64,000 nt of DNA from Paractinoplanes atraurantiacus (GCF_900215205.1 NZ_OBDY01000023.1:62001-126000), one strand, 5' to 3'. Positions 44,334-53,161 are shown, numbered from the stretch's first letter. Made by a program: numbers and translations. The notes: generated by a model not told the origin, from the letters alone.

Positions 44334-45311
44334 ATGCGTCGTGCGTTAGCGGCAACGGCCCTGGTCGGCGTGCTGCTCGGCAGCGCCCCAGCGGCCGCCG
44401 CGCCCGGTGACAATTCGGGCAGCTCGGGGCGTGCCACCTTCGGCGTCCGCCCCACCGGCAAGAACGGTCCCGACGACCGCCCCACCTTCGCCTACGCGGC
44501 GACCCCGGGCGGCGTCTTCAACGACCAGGTCGAGATCTCCAACCCAGGCCCACAACCTTTGACCCTTCGTGTGTACGCGAGTGACGCCTTCACCTCGAGC
44601 AACGGCGCCTTCGACCTCCTCGCGGGCGGTAAGAAAGCCGACGACGCCGGCTCCTGGGTGAAGATGTCCAAAAGCTCGGTGAAGGTGGCCGCCCGCAGCC
44701 ACGTGGTGGTCCCCTTCAGCCTGCACGTCCCCCCGACGGCGTCCCCGGGCGACCACGCCGCCGGCATCGTCGCCACGCTGGCCACGAGCGGCACCGACGC
44801 CCAGGGCAACAAGGTCTCGGTCGACAAGCGCGTAGGCGCCCGCATCTACCTGCGGGTGAGCGGTGCCTTGGAGCCACGCCTGACCGTCGAGGGGCTCACC
44901 GCCAAGTACCACCCGAACATGAACCCGTTCGGCTCCGGCCGCACCACGCTGACCTACAAGGTCCGCAACACCGGAAACGTTCGTCTGGGAGCAAAACAGC
45001 AGGTCACCGTACGGACGTTCTGGGGCACCGAACGCAAGGCGCCCGCCATGGCGCAGGCGCCGGAGATCCTCCCCGGCGATGCCGTGGACGTGGTGGCCGA
45101 GGTCAAGGGCGCGATCCCGGCGTTCTGGCTGACCGGGAACGTCCACGCCGACCCGCTGGCCCAGCCCGGCGACGAGAAGCTGCCGCTGACCGCCATCTCC
45201 CGCGACCGGGGCTTCTGGGCGATGCCGTGGATCCTACTGGCGATCGTTTTCGGCCTGGCCGCTCTGGTCGGAGCCCGTTATGGCGTACGACGGTGGCGCC
45301 GCCGTGCTTAG
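44334..45311 (+). CDS. DUF916 / WxL-interacting-protein (WxLIP)-like membrane protein
   Basis: ATG 44334 follows GGAGG. The 325-residue product has a signal peptide (1-23), an extracytoplasmic region of two beta-sandwich-like domains ('FNDQVEISNPGPQPLTLRVY', 'FSLHVPPTASPGDHAAGIVA', 'YKVRNTGNVRLGA'), and a C-terminal transmembrane helix (about 296-315) with an Arg-rich tail. This is the architecture of WxLIP proteins of Firmicutes, which bind peptidoglycan and WxL proteins. It is next to a WxL-like gene, as in those systems. Confidence 0.72.
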   Translation: MRRALAATALVGVLLGSAPAAAAPGDNSGSSGRATFGVRPTGKNGPDDRPTFAYAATPGGVFNDQVEISNPGPQPLTLRVYASDAFTSSNGAFDLLAGGKKADDAGSWVKMSKSSVKVAARSHVVVPFSLHVPPTASPGDHAAGIVATLATSGTDAQGNKVSVDKRVGARIYLRVSGALEPRLTVEGLTAKYHPNMNPFGSGRTTLTYKVRNTGNVRLGAKQQVTVRTFWGTERKAPAMAQAPEILPGDAVDVVAEVKGAIPAFWLTGNVHADPLAQPGDEKLPLTAISRDRGFWAMPWILLAIVFGLAALVGARYGVRRWRRRA

Positions 45312-45906
45312 CCTCATGGCCGCCGCCCTCCTCGCCGCACCCACGCCCGGCGGGCTGGCCTTCGATCCGCCGGCCAGCATCGACACGGCAGCGATCAAGG
45401 TGCGCACGTCGGCCGCCTGCCCGAAAGAGGCGGATTCCTACTATGCGCAAGCACGGGGGCATGGCTTCCCGGCAGCCGGGCTGACCGTCACCGCCCCGAC
45501 GGCGGCTGGCATTTCGTACACGAGCGGCTTCGACGTCTACTTCGCACAGACGATGAAGGATTTCGCGGTCGACAACCACACGACCTTGACCGGGTTGTAC
45601 GACGTAAGTGTCTACTGCGTCGACTCGTTCACCGGAACGAAGTTCGCCGAATTCAAGGGCGCCCTGATCTTCACGTCCCCGACCCGGTTCCGCGCTTCCG
45701 GCGCACCTTCAGTGCCCGCTGCGCCTTCCGCGCCGGCGTCCGCCGAAGCGACTGCGGCACCCGCCAGGCCTTCAACCGACCTCGCGGCGGCTGCGCCATC
45801 GGCGAAGAGCGGAATTCCGGTCGCCTGGATCGCCGGCGCCCTAGCCGCTGTCCTGGCCGCTTTCGAGGCGGGCCGCCGTTTCGGCCGTCGCACCGCCACC
45901 CGTTAA
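45280..45906 (+). CDS. Exported two-Cys-domain protein with C-terminal transmembrane anchor
   Basis: The start ATG 45280 is preceded by GGAG and overlaps the DUF916-like gene by 32 bp. The 208-residue protein has a short signal-like N-terminus, the cluster's two-cysteine domain ('SAACPKEADSYY' ... 'VYCVDSFTGTKFAEFKGAL'), an Ala/Pro-rich linker and a C-terminal transmembrane helix (about 178-195) with an Arg tail. The domain lacks the TGTDLLAPKV consensus start but keeps both Cys. The function is unknown. Confidence 0.72.
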   Translation: MAYDGGAAVLSLMAAALLAAPTPGGLAFDPPASIDTAAIKVRTSAACPKEADSYYAQARGHGFPAAGLTVTAPTAAGISYTSGFDVYFAQTMKDFAVDNHTTLTGLYDVSVYCVDSFTGTKFAEFKGALIFTSPTRFRASGAPSVPAAPSAPASAEATAAPARPSTDLAAAAPSAKSGIPVAWIAGALAAVLAAFEAGRRFGRRTATR

Positions 45907-45920
45907 CGAAGGAGCAAGAC

Positions 45921-46724
45921 GTGTTGCGTTACACCACCGGTGCCGCGCTCATCGTCGCCGGCGTAGCGGCCCTGGCGATGCAGGCCCCCGCCGCCGCGGC
46001 CGACAATCTCGGAACTCTCACCTTCGACCCGCCGACAGGCACCGACCTGCTGGCCCCGAAGGTTCACACCCCTGCAGGCTGCCCCGACACCACCGACGGT
46101 TACGCCGCCATCATCACCGGCCCGGGCGCCTTCGCCGACGGCTACGCCATCACCCCCACCCGGGACGTCAACTTCTCCACCACCGAAGGCTTCGACGTCC
46201 AGCTGGGCCTGAACTTCCGCGACGTGGCCACCGAGCTAGGCACGGTAGTGGCTCCCGGCGACTACCAGATCACCGTCAACTGCGTGGACATGTTCAAGCT
46301 GGAGCCGGAGGCCTCGTTCACCGGCCGAGTCACCTTCACGGCCGCCCCCACGGCCGACGACCCGGCCCTGATGACATACACGACCGGCCCGGCCGGAACC
46401 ACCGGCCCCACCACGCCACCGACCACATCACCGACCGCCACCGAGTCGCCATCGCCGACCCCCACCGAGACCGAGTCGCCGTCCCCCACGGCCACCACCA
46501 CCGCCCCGGAGACAACGTCCACCCCGGACGCCACGACCCCGGCCGTCATCGTCCCGGCAACCACCTCGCCGGCCGTCTCCACCTCGCCGGTCGCCGCCAC
46601 CGGAGGCTTGCCGATCACCGGCCCTCCTACCGGCGCCCTCGTCACCGTCGGCGTCCTCTTCATCCTGCTGGGCGCGGTCATCGTCGCCGGCACCGGAAGC
46701 TACGGACGTAACCCCCAGTGGTAG
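45921..46724 (+). CDS. LPXTG-type surface protein with two-Cys domain
   Basis: GTG 45921 with AAGGAG upstream begins a signal peptide (to about residue 27). The two-cysteine domain follows ('TGTDLLAPKVHTPAGCP' ... 'VNCVDMF', about 30-145), closely related to that in the gene at 42606. A Thr/Pro/Ser-rich stalk leads to a sorting signal: LPITG at residues 230-234 (46608 on), a hydrophobic helix and a tail containing Arg. It looks like a sortase substrate, yet the adjacent sortase-fold protein lacks catalytic residues. Confidence 0.82.
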   Translation: MLRYTTGAALIVAGVAALAMQAPAAAADNLGTLTFDPPTGTDLLAPKVHTPAGCPDTTDGYAAIITGPGAFADGYAITPTRDVNFSTTEGFDVQLGLNFRDVATELGTVVAPGDYQITVNCVDMFKLEPEASFTGRVTFTAAPTADDPALMTYTTGPAGTTGPTTPPTTSPTATESPSPTPTETESPSPTATTTAPETTSTPDATTPAVIVPATTSPAVSTSPVAATGGLPITGPPTGALVTVGVLFILLGAVIVAGTGSYGRNPQW

Positions 46725-47830
46725 TCACCATCGGAACCCCGACCCCCGCCACCGCACCGCCCGCCGAAGCGCCGCCCGGGCAGGTAACGGCCACCATTAC
46801 TGCGCCGCCGGCCGAAGCGCCCACCGCTGAAGCGCCACCCGCGACCGCGCCGGTCGCAACGCCCGCGATCCCTGTCGCCCCACTGACGCCGGCTCCTCCG
46901 CTCGAGCCTCCGAGGTCCGCGCCGCCGGTCATGGCGCCGCCGCCCGGGCCACGTCGGCAGCCGGTCACGCCGAAACCCCGTACACACCAATCGGCTCTTC
47001 ATCTGGTCGGCACTTCGCTGTCGCTGCTTGCCGTAGTGCTGCTCGGGCTGGTCGGCCAGATGACCGTGCTGGGGGAACTGTCGCACGCCCGCGCGCAGAA
47101 AGTCTCCTATGCGAACTTTCGCGCCACCCTGGCCCAGGCCACCGCGCCGGTCAGCCACGTCGCCGACGGCCAGCCCCTCGCCCCCGGCACCGCCATCGCC
47201 GTCATCACCATTCCCTCGATCGACGTGAACGAGGTCGTCTTCGAGGGCACGACCGGCGAAGTGCTCAAGAGCGGCCCCGGCCATCGCCGCGACACCGCCC
47301 TCCCCGGCCAGGCCGGCGTCAGCGTGCTCATGGGACGCCGCGCCGCGTACGGCGGCCCCTTCGCCCGGATCGGCGACCTCCAGGGCGGCGACAAGATCAC
47401 CGTCACGACGGGTCAGGGCGAGAACTCGTACGAGGTGATCGGTGTCCGCCGCGCCGGCGAACTCGCCCCGCCCGCGCTGGCCGACGGCGCCGGCCGCCTG
47501 ACCTTGATGACCGCCGACGGCGAGGCCTACCTGCCCCAGGACGTCCTGCGCGTCGACGCCAACCTGACCTCGCAGGTGCAGGAGACGTCGCCGCTCGCCG
47601 TCAGCACACAGCTGCTGCCCGAGCCGGAGCAGGTCATGGAGATCGACCCGATCGCCCTGGTCCCGCTCGTGCTCTGGGGGCAGCTCCTGGTCGCCGCCGC
47701 GCTCAGCGTCACTTGGCTGCGCCGGCGCCTCGGCCGGTGGCACGGGTGGCTGATCGGTGTGCCCGTTCTGGGGCTTCTGGGCGTACTCGTAGCTGGTGAA
47801 TGTGCCCGTCTCCTGCCGAATCTTCTCTAG
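46718..47830 (+). CDS. Catalytically dead sortase-fold membrane protein
   Basis: The 370-residue protein has a Pro/Ala-rich N-terminus (about 1-85), a transmembrane helix (about 94-115), a class E/D-like sortase domain (about 150-285) and two C-terminal helices. Fold landmarks are clear ('[16 protein letters not shown]', '[16 protein letters not shown]', 'YEVIGV'). The catalytic His of AGHR is Arg (MGRR, residue 207), the Cys of TLxTC is Ala (TLMTA, residue 266), and the Arg before the last strand is not evident. It cannot be a classical transpeptidase; a scaffold or binding role for the LPXTG neighbour is likely. Confidence 0.78.
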   Translation: MVVTIGTPTPATAPPAEAPPGQVTATITAPPAEAPTAEAPPATAPVATPAIPVAPLTPAPPLEPPRSAPPVMAPPPGPRRQPVTPKPRTHQSALHLVGTSLSLLAVVLLGLVGQMTVLGELSHARAQKVSYANFRATLAQATAPVSHVADGQPLAPGTAIAVITIPSIDVNEVVFEGTTGEVLKSGPGHRRDTALPGQAGVSVLMGRRAAYGGPFARIGDLQGGDKITVTTGQGENSYEVIGVRRAGELAPPALADGAGRLTLMTADGEAYLPQDVLRVDANLTSQVQETSPLAVSTQLLPEPEQVMEIDPIALVPLVLWGQLLVAAALSVTWLRRRLGRWHGWLIGVPVLGLLGVLVAGECARLLPNLL

Positions 47831-47838
47831 GAGCTCTC

Positions 47839-48651
47839 ATGTCTGAGACCACCGCGATCCTGCCCGCTGTCACCGATGCGATGGCGCTCGAGGCCGAGTC
47901 GGTGTCGGCCTGGTTCGGCGACCACAAGGTGCTCGACCGGGTCTCGCTGGCCATGCCCGCCCGCATGGTGACCGCCTTGATCGGCCCGTCCGGATGCGGC
48001 AAATCGACGTTCTTGCGCATCCTGAACCGCATGCACGAGCTGGTCCCCAGCGCTTCACTGGCCGGTGAAGTACGCCTCGGCGGCGACGACATCTACGACA
48101 CCGGCGTCAAGGTCGTCGACGCCCGCAAGAAGATCGGCATGGTTTTTCAGAAGCCGAACCCGTTCCCCGCGATGTCGATCTACGACAACGTCGTGGCCGG
48201 TCTCAAGCTGACCGGCACGCGCGTTCCCCGCACCGGCAAGGATGATCTGGTCGAGGAGTGCCTCACCAAGGCCGGCCTCTGGCTCGAGGTTCATGACCGG
48301 CTTCGCCGGCCTGGCGGGGCTCTTTCCGGCGGTCAGCAACAGCGTCTCTGCATTGCAAGATCGCTTGCTGTACGTCCTCAGGTGCTCCTCATGGACGAAC
48401 CGTGCTCCGCCCTCGACCCGACCAGTACGCGCCGCATCGAGGAGACCATCCACGAGCTGGCCGGCGAGGTCACCATCGTGATCGTCACCCACAACATGCA
48501 GCAGGCCGCCCGCGTCTCCCAGCAGTGCGCGTTCTTCCTGGCCGAACAGGGCCAGCCCGGCCACATCGTCGAGTCCGGCCCCACCGACCGCATGTTCGGC
48601 GCCCCCGACGATCCGCGCACGGCCGACTACGTAAACGGTAGATTTGGCTGA
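47839..48651 (+). CDS. pstB: Phosphate ABC transporter ATP-binding protein PstB
   Basis: The 270-residue ATPase of the Pst system has Walker A 'GPSGCGKST', the PstB-type Q-loop '[19 protein letters not shown]', signature '[16 protein letters not shown]', Walker B '[12 protein letters not shown]' and '[12 protein letters not shown]'. ATG 47839 follows GGAG, 8 bp after the sortase-fold gene. It closes a cluster begun by pstC 11.6 kb upstream; no phoU is seen. The separation of pstB from pstCA by surface-protein genes is the main oddity. Confidence 0.95.
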   Translation: MSETTAILPAVTDAMALEAESVSAWFGDHKVLDRVSLAMPARMVTALIGPSGCGKSTFLRILNRMHELVPSASLAGEVRLGGDDIYDTGVKVVDARKKIGMVFQKPNPFPAMSIYDNVVAGLKLTGTRVPRTGKDDLVEECLTKAGLWLEVHDRLRRPGGALSGGQQQRLCIARSLAVRPQVLLMDEPCSALDPTSTRRIEETIHELAGEVTIVIVTHNMQQAARVSQQCAFFLAEQGQPGHIVESGPTDRMFGAPDDPRTADYVNGRFG

Positions 48652-48669
48652 TCCGGGTAGCCTCGGGGC

Positions 48670-49296
48670 ATGTTTCCCGGGCCGGGCGAACCGGCAGCCG
48701 ACCCGTGGCTGGCCGAAAGCATGGAAACCGTCGTCGAAGCTCTTTTCGACGACGGTTTCTCGCGTGGCAACGGCCCCCGGGTCATCGCCGTCGACGGCCG
48801 TGGTGGCTCCGGTAAGACCACTTTCGCGTCGTCTTTGGCCGGCCTTATCGAGGGCGCGTCCATCGTTCACACGGATGACGTGGCCTGGTGGCACTCCCGC
48901 TTCGACTGGGCGCCCGCCATGATCGACGGAATTCTGGCTCCTTTGCGCTCCGGCAAGGATGTGCATTACACGCCGCCCGGGTGGGCCGCTCACGGACGTA
49001 CAGGGGAAATCTTCGTCCCTGCCTCTGCTTCTGCGGTGATCGTCGAGGGCTGTGGCGCCTCACGCCGCGAGCTCGCTCGCTACATTGACGTGGCTGTATG
49101 GGTGCAGTCGTCGTGGGACGACGCCCGCGCCCGCGGCCTGGCGCGAGACGTCGCCGAGAAAGGCCTGCCGTTGGCCGACGCCGAGCGCGAGTGGGACGAA
49201 TGGATGGAAGAGGAGGTGCCGTTCTTCCTGGCCGACCAGCCGTGGCGACGCGCCGACCTCATCGTCGCGGGCTTCGGTGACCTCCGAGTCGCATAG
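48670..49296 (+). CDS. P-loop NTPase, uridine kinase-like
   Basis: The 208-residue protein has Walker A 'GRGGSGKTT' near residue 41, 'IVHTDDVAWWHSRFDW' near 62 (a DD-containing lid region as in uridine kinase-like proteins), and a basic lid 'DDARARGLARDVAEKG'. It probably phosphorylates a small metabolite; the substrate is unknown. It follows pstB by 18 bp but is likely a separate function. Confidence 0.75.
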   Translation: MFPGPGEPAADPWLAESMETVVEALFDDGFSRGNGPRVIAVDGRGGSGKTTFASSLAGLIEGASIVHTDDVAWWHSRFDWAPAMIDGILAPLRSGKDVHYTPPGWAAHGRTGEIFVPASASAVIVEGCGASRRELARYIDVAVWVQSSWDDARARGLARDVAEKGLPLADAEREWDEWMEEEVPFFLADQPWRRADLIVAGFGDLRVA

Positions 49297-49306
49297 CCTC
49301 GACCTT

Positions 49307-50080
49307 ATGGTCCCGCATGTAGTGCTGCCGCCATCCGGTGGTGCCCGGCCCGATGCTCCCGTCGTGGTCGGCTATCACCTGCTCGACGCGCCCCGGACTC
49401 CGGCCGCTTTCGCGGCGGCCTTGCCCCTGGACGGCTTGGACGCGTGGAAGATTTATCTGCGCCTGCCGTTGCCCACCTCGGAACCCGACGAACTGTGGCG
49501 CCTGTTCATGGACGATGCCGTCCTCAACGTCTATCGGCACGTCGTTGACGGCGCGCTCGCCGAGTTCCCATCAGCGCTCGTTTCCATTCGCCGCGAGAAC
49601 GGTATCGCCGACGACGTCCCGCTCGCCCTGATGGGCGGCTCGCTGGGCGGCGCCGCGGCCCAACTGGTCATGGCCGAGAGCGGTTTCGCCGCCCACGCCG
49701 CCGTGCTGGTCAACCCGGTCGTCCGCCTGCGCGACTCCATCAACGGCCTGTCCGTCATTCACGACAACCCCTATACGTGGGGCGACGCGTCTTCCGCTGT
49801 CGCGTCGAGGGTGGATTTCGTCGCCCGCTCGAAGGACATCTCAGACGCGGCCATTCGTTTCATCACCGGCGCCGACGACATGCAGGACGTCATCCTCAAG
49901 CCGGTGGCCGCCGCGGTAGAAGCACTCACGAGCGCCGGCGGAATCGTCGACTGGAAAGTCGTACCGGATATGGCACACGCTTTGGCTCCCGAGCCGGGAA
50001 CGGAGCCGGCCCCGCAGACGCCACACGCCGCGGTGGTCGACAAGCTGGCCGTCGAGTGGTTCAACCGCTACTTGTTCTGA
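49307..50080 (+). CDS. Alpha/beta hydrolase
   Basis: The 257-residue protein has the nucleophile elbow 'LMGGSLGGAA' (Ser in GxSxG), a candidate acid in 'TGADDMQD' and the catalytic His in 'VPDMAHALAP'. This order matches prolyl-oligopeptidase-like or esterase-type alpha/beta hydrolases. There is no signal peptide. The substrate is unknown. Its 3' end overlaps the convergent Gfo/Idh gene by 13 bp. Confidence 0.8.
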   Translation: MVPHVVLPPSGGARPDAPVVVGYHLLDAPRTPAAFAAALPLDGLDAWKIYLRLPLPTSEPDELWRLFMDDAVLNVYRHVVDGALAEFPSALVSIRRENGIADDVPLALMGGSLGGAAAQLVMAESGFAAHAAVLVNPVVRLRDSINGLSVIHDNPYTWGDASSAVASRVDFVARSKDISDAAIRFITGADDMQDVILKPVAAAVEALTSAGGIVDWKVVPDMAHALAPEPGTEPAPQTPHAAVVDKLAVEWFNRYLF

Positions 50081-51222
50081 AGCTTCACCCAGGCGCCGGT
50101 CTGTGCTGAGCGCTCCATCGCATCCAGCGCCTCAGCACTGCGAATAGCATCTTTGAGCGTCGCCCCGTACGGCTTCCCTTCGGCGATCGACCGCAAGAAG
50201 CGCGCCGCCTCAATCACCTTGAGGTCGTCATATCCCATCGGGATGCCGGCCCCCGGCTGGAACGCCCCGAAGTCGCCGTCGCCCGGCAGAACAAATCGGA
50301 CTTTCACTGCTTCATCCTGATAGTCGCCGCCGCCGGCAACGCCCAGCTCGCCCATCCGTCGGAAGTCCCAGTACAGCGCACCCTTGGTCCCGTGAATCTC
50401 GAACCCATAGCTGTTCTGCTCCCCCACCGCGACGCGGCTGCAGTCGAGCGTCACCCTCGCCCCATTCGCCATTCGTAGCAGGCTGCCGAAGTAGTCCTCG
50501 TTCTCCACGGGCCCCGGCTCACCGCTACCTCGTTCGTGCCCCGCCGTGGCTCTGGCCGGCCGCGGCCGCTCAGGAATGAAGATGGCGGTGTCGGCGACCA
50601 GCGAGTCAATCTCCCCGAGCAGGTATCGCACCAAGTCGACGCCATGCGCCCCAAGGTCCCCGAGCACCCCGTTGCCGCCGCGCGCACGTTCAAACCGCCA
50701 ACTCAACGCCCCGTCAGGGTGAGCCGCATAGTCACTGAGAAACCGAAACCGCGCGTGAGTGACGTCCCCGATCTCGCCACTGGCAATGATGTCCTTGGCC
50801 CGCTCAACGGCCGGCGCATTCCGGTAGTTGAACCCCACAGTGACCTGGACGTCGCCAACAATCGCCCGGGCGTCGTCAGCACTGAGCCCGACCGGTTTCT
50901 CAATCCAGATGTGCTTCCCCGCCTCCGCGAACGCAGCCCCTATCTCCCGATGCAGGAAGTTGGGCACCGTGATGCTGACGGCCTCAACCTCCGGGTCATC
51001 GACAAGGTCCCGCCAGGTCTCGGTCGACTTCCCAAAGCCATACCGGTTCGCAGCCGCCTGAGCCCGCCCCGGCACGTCATCCGCCACCGAAACCAGCCGC
51101 ACACCCGGCACATCAGCGAAGTGATGAGCCACCCGCGCATACGCCTGCGTATGGACGCGCCCCATCCACCCAAACCCAACGACAGCGACGCCCAGCGATC
51201 CCTCTGTCACCCTCGGCAGCAT
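50068..51222 (-). CDS. Gfo/Idh/MocA-family NAD(P)-dependent oxidoreductase
   Basis: ATG 51222 gives a 384-residue protein. The N-terminal Rossmann motif 'VAVVGFGWMGRVHTQAY', the 'EKPVG' segment near residue 110 with its catalytic Lys, and the C-terminal beta-sheet domain ('GALYWDFRRMGELGV') are those of sugar dehydrogenases such as inositol 2-dehydrogenase. The substrate is probably a sugar or cyclitol. An in-frame start at 51255 would add 11 residues. Confidence 0.92.
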   Translation of the reverse strand: MLPRVTEGSLGVAVVGFGWMGRVHTQAYARVAHHFADVPGVRLVSVADDVPGRAQAAANRYGFGKSTETWRDLVDDPEVEAVSITVPNFLHREIGAAFAEAGKHIWIEKPVGLSADDARAIVGDVQVTVGFNYRNAPAVERAKDIIASGEIGDVTHARFRFLSDYAAHPDGALSWRFERARGGNGVLGDLGAHGVDLVRYLLGEIDSLVADTAIFIPERPRPARATAGHERGSGEPGPVENEDYFGSLLRMANGARVTLDCSRVAVGEQNSYGFEIHGTKGALYWDFRRMGELGVAGGGDYQDEAVKVRFVLPGDGDFGAFQPGAGIPMGYDDLKVIEAARFLRSIAEGKPYGATLKDAIRSAEALDAMERSAQTGAWVKLQNK

Positions 51223-51251
51223 AACCCTCGACCGCAGTAGCCCAACTGTCC

Positions 51252-51890
51252 TCAATCGAATAACGTCGCCGGCGGCTCCGGCTCTGCCTTCGGCGCGGTC
51301 ACGGCAAGTATCTCCTCGAGGCGGGGTTCATAGCTCCACCGCTGCCGAACGAGAACGTCGAGAAGAAAGGCCGCACCAACGGCGTCCCAGAGCGCGCGGT
51401 GCGGCCGACTGCGCGGCGCGGCGGCACTGACCGCATCCGTCAGCCGGTAGCGGTCAAGGAGATCGGCCAACCCCTTCCCGCCGGCGCCGGGAAGCGCCCG
51501 GGCCATGCGGTAGGTGTCGATAAGCCCTGCGATATGAATCTGCGGAATCCGGCGATGTATCAGCCGCCAGTCCACCCCTACGTTGTGCCCGACCAGGTAG
51601 GCGCCATCGAGACGACCAGCCAATTGAGGCGCAACGACATCCAGCCGGGGCGCGCCGGCGAGCGCGTCTCCCGCTAAGCCAGGCGAAATCCAAGGGCGCG
51701 CGGGGATGGGTCGTCCCGGATCGATCAGGGTCGCGTAGGCGGTAGTTACCTCCGGGCGGCCCTCGACGAGCCGTACGACAGCAATTTCAAGAATGTCCTC
51801 GTCGTCGCCGTCCTGAGCACCGCTGCCCTCGAGGTCAACAGCCACCAGGCGGGTTGCCTCCCGCCAGGTCGCCGATGGATTTCCCGGCAT
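51252..51890 (-). CDS. DEDDh 3'-5' exonuclease (DnaQ-like)
   Basis: The 212-residue protein has ExoI 'AVDLEGSG' (Asp, Glu), ExoII 'VGHNVGVDWRLI' (Asp) and ExoIII 'HRALWDA' (His and Asp), the full DEDDh set. Like DNA polymerase III epsilon it should degrade single-stranded 3' ends, but there is no polymerase partner here. Its ATG overlaps the creatininase stop by 1 bp, suggesting co-transcription. Confidence 0.87.
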   Translation of the reverse strand: MPGNPSATWREATRLVAVDLEGSGAQDGDDEDILEIAVVRLVEGRPEVTTAYATLIDPGRPIPARPWISPGLAGDALAGAPRLDVVAPQLAGRLDGAYLVGHNVGVDWRLIHRRIPQIHIAGLIDTYRMARALPGAGGKGLADLLDRYRLTDAVSAAAPRSRPHRALWDAVGAAFLLDVLVRQRWSYEPRLEEILAVTAPKAEPEPPATLFD

Positions 51891-52603
51891 CAGCGGCTCA
51901 CGGTAAGCGCGTCCAGGTGTTCCTTGAACGCGCCAACGAGGCTGTCGAGGACCAATCGCCCCTTGTCGGCTGAGCCTGCGGACGGAACTCCGATCACGCC
52001 TGTCTGCGTGTAGCCCGCCATGCCCCGTACGAGCAATAGTCTCCGATCGTCGGCGAGGTGATCAGATGTCGCCACTCCTTCGCGGATCAGCTCGGGCGCG
52101 ACGTACCGGAGCACCGAGACCTCCAGCTCTCCGGCGTGCATGTCGGCATGGTCGTCACTCGTCAGACCGGCCGCTTTGCGAGCGCTGGTCCAGTCGTCCC
52201 GGGCCGGAAACAAGGTCATCACAGGCTCGGTGACATTGGCTTCCTGAACGACGTTGCTCAGCACGTAGTTGCCGCCGTGACCGTTGACCAGAGCAAGCCT
52301 GCTGATTCCCGACCGCCTCAGCGAGGCGAGTACGTCGGTGACTATCGCCGTCAATGTGGTGTGGCGGATGCTCACCGTGCCGGGCCAGGCGCTGTGCTCG
52401 TGTGAGCAGGAGATTGTCACCGGCGGAAGCAGCAACAGGTCGTATGTCGCCGCCAGCCGCTCCGCGATCGCGCAGGCAATCACGGTGTCGGTAGCCAGGG
52501 GTAAGTAGTCGCCATGCTGCTCGAAACTCCCGATGGGCAGCACCGCGACGGGGGCGGTGCGCCGTCCCTCGTCGTTGCTGGTCGTGGTCGGCAGCAGCTT
52601 CAT
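51890..52603 (-). CDS. Creatininase-family amidohydrolase
   Basis: ATG 52603 begins a 237-residue protein with the family metal-site motifs: 'GSFEQHGDYLPLATDT' near residue 26, 'LVNGHGGN' near 110 and 'ADMHAGELEVS' near 153. Relatives hydrolyse creatinine or small amides, or process peptides (as MftE does); no mycofactocin genes are nearby. The frame stays open upstream to 52984, but that part is antisense to the MazG-like gene. Confidence 0.87.
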   Translation of the reverse strand: MKLLPTTTSNDEGRRTAPVAVLPIGSFEQHGDYLPLATDTVIACAIAERLAATYDLLLLPPVTISCSHEHSAWPGTVSIRHTTLTAIVTDVLASLRRSGISRLALVNGHGGNYVLSNVVQEANVTEPVMTLFPARDDWTSARKAAGLTSDDHADMHAGELEVSVLRYVAPELIREGVATSDHLADDRRLLLVRGMAGYTQTGVIGVPSAGSADKGRLVLDSLVGAFKEHLDALTVSR

Positions 52604-52651
52604 GGACCGATCGTCGCAGAGGCCGGTCAAGAGCCGCGTACGCTGCTGCGA

Positions 52652-53011
52652 GTGGCGACGAATGGGGACCTCGGCGATCTGACCGAGCGCGTACGGGCTT
52701 TCGCGGTTGAGCGGAGCTGGGAGCAGTTCCACACCCCGAAGAACCTTTCGATGGCTCTCGCCGGCGAGGTCGGTGAATTGCTGGCCGAGCTGCAATGGCT
52801 GACCCCCGAGCAATCGCTGGCGGTCATGGAGGATCCCGAGTTGGGGCCGCGGGTACGAGCCGAGATCGGCGACGTCATGATTTACCTGACGCGACTGGCC
52901 GACGTCCTCGACATCGACCTCGCGGAAGCGGCGCGCGACAAGCTCGCCGATTCGGCCCGTCGCTACACGGTCGAGGCCGCCCACGGTTCGGCGGCGAAAA
53001 TTCGGCCGTAG
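52652..53011 (+). CDS. MazG-like nucleotide pyrophosphohydrolase
   Basis: GTG 52652 opens a 119-residue all-alpha NTP pyrophosphatase. The metal-binding ExxE...ExxD pattern is present in 'EVGELLAELQW' and 'EIGDVMIYLTRLAD', and the N-terminal 'ERSWEQFHTPKNLSMAL' matches the iMazG/dCTPase (RS21-C6) group. Expected role is clearing non-canonical or surplus dNTPs. It is divergent from the creatininase gene. Confidence 0.9.
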   Translation: MATNGDLGDLTERVRAFAVERSWEQFHTPKNLSMALAGEVGELLAELQWLTPEQSLAVMEDPELGPRVRAEIGDVMIYLTRLADVLDIDLAEAARDKLADSARRYTVEAAHGSAAKIRP

Positions 53012-53161
53012 CCGTTCAGGTACCTGCCTGGTGAGGCGATTCGGGCAAACTTTGAGGTTTGTTTACAGATGGCTTGACTTCCGTGAGTGGGATCTAGTTG
53101 AGTCGATGTACTACTCATCCCCCTCGCGCCAGTACGTTCCCCGACGTACGGAAGGTTTGTC

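Noticed and set aside
46262-46693. Val/Gly/Asp-rich minus-strand ORF opposite the LPXTG gene
   Set aside because: Antisense reading of the Thr/Pro/Ser stalk codons; no start signal.
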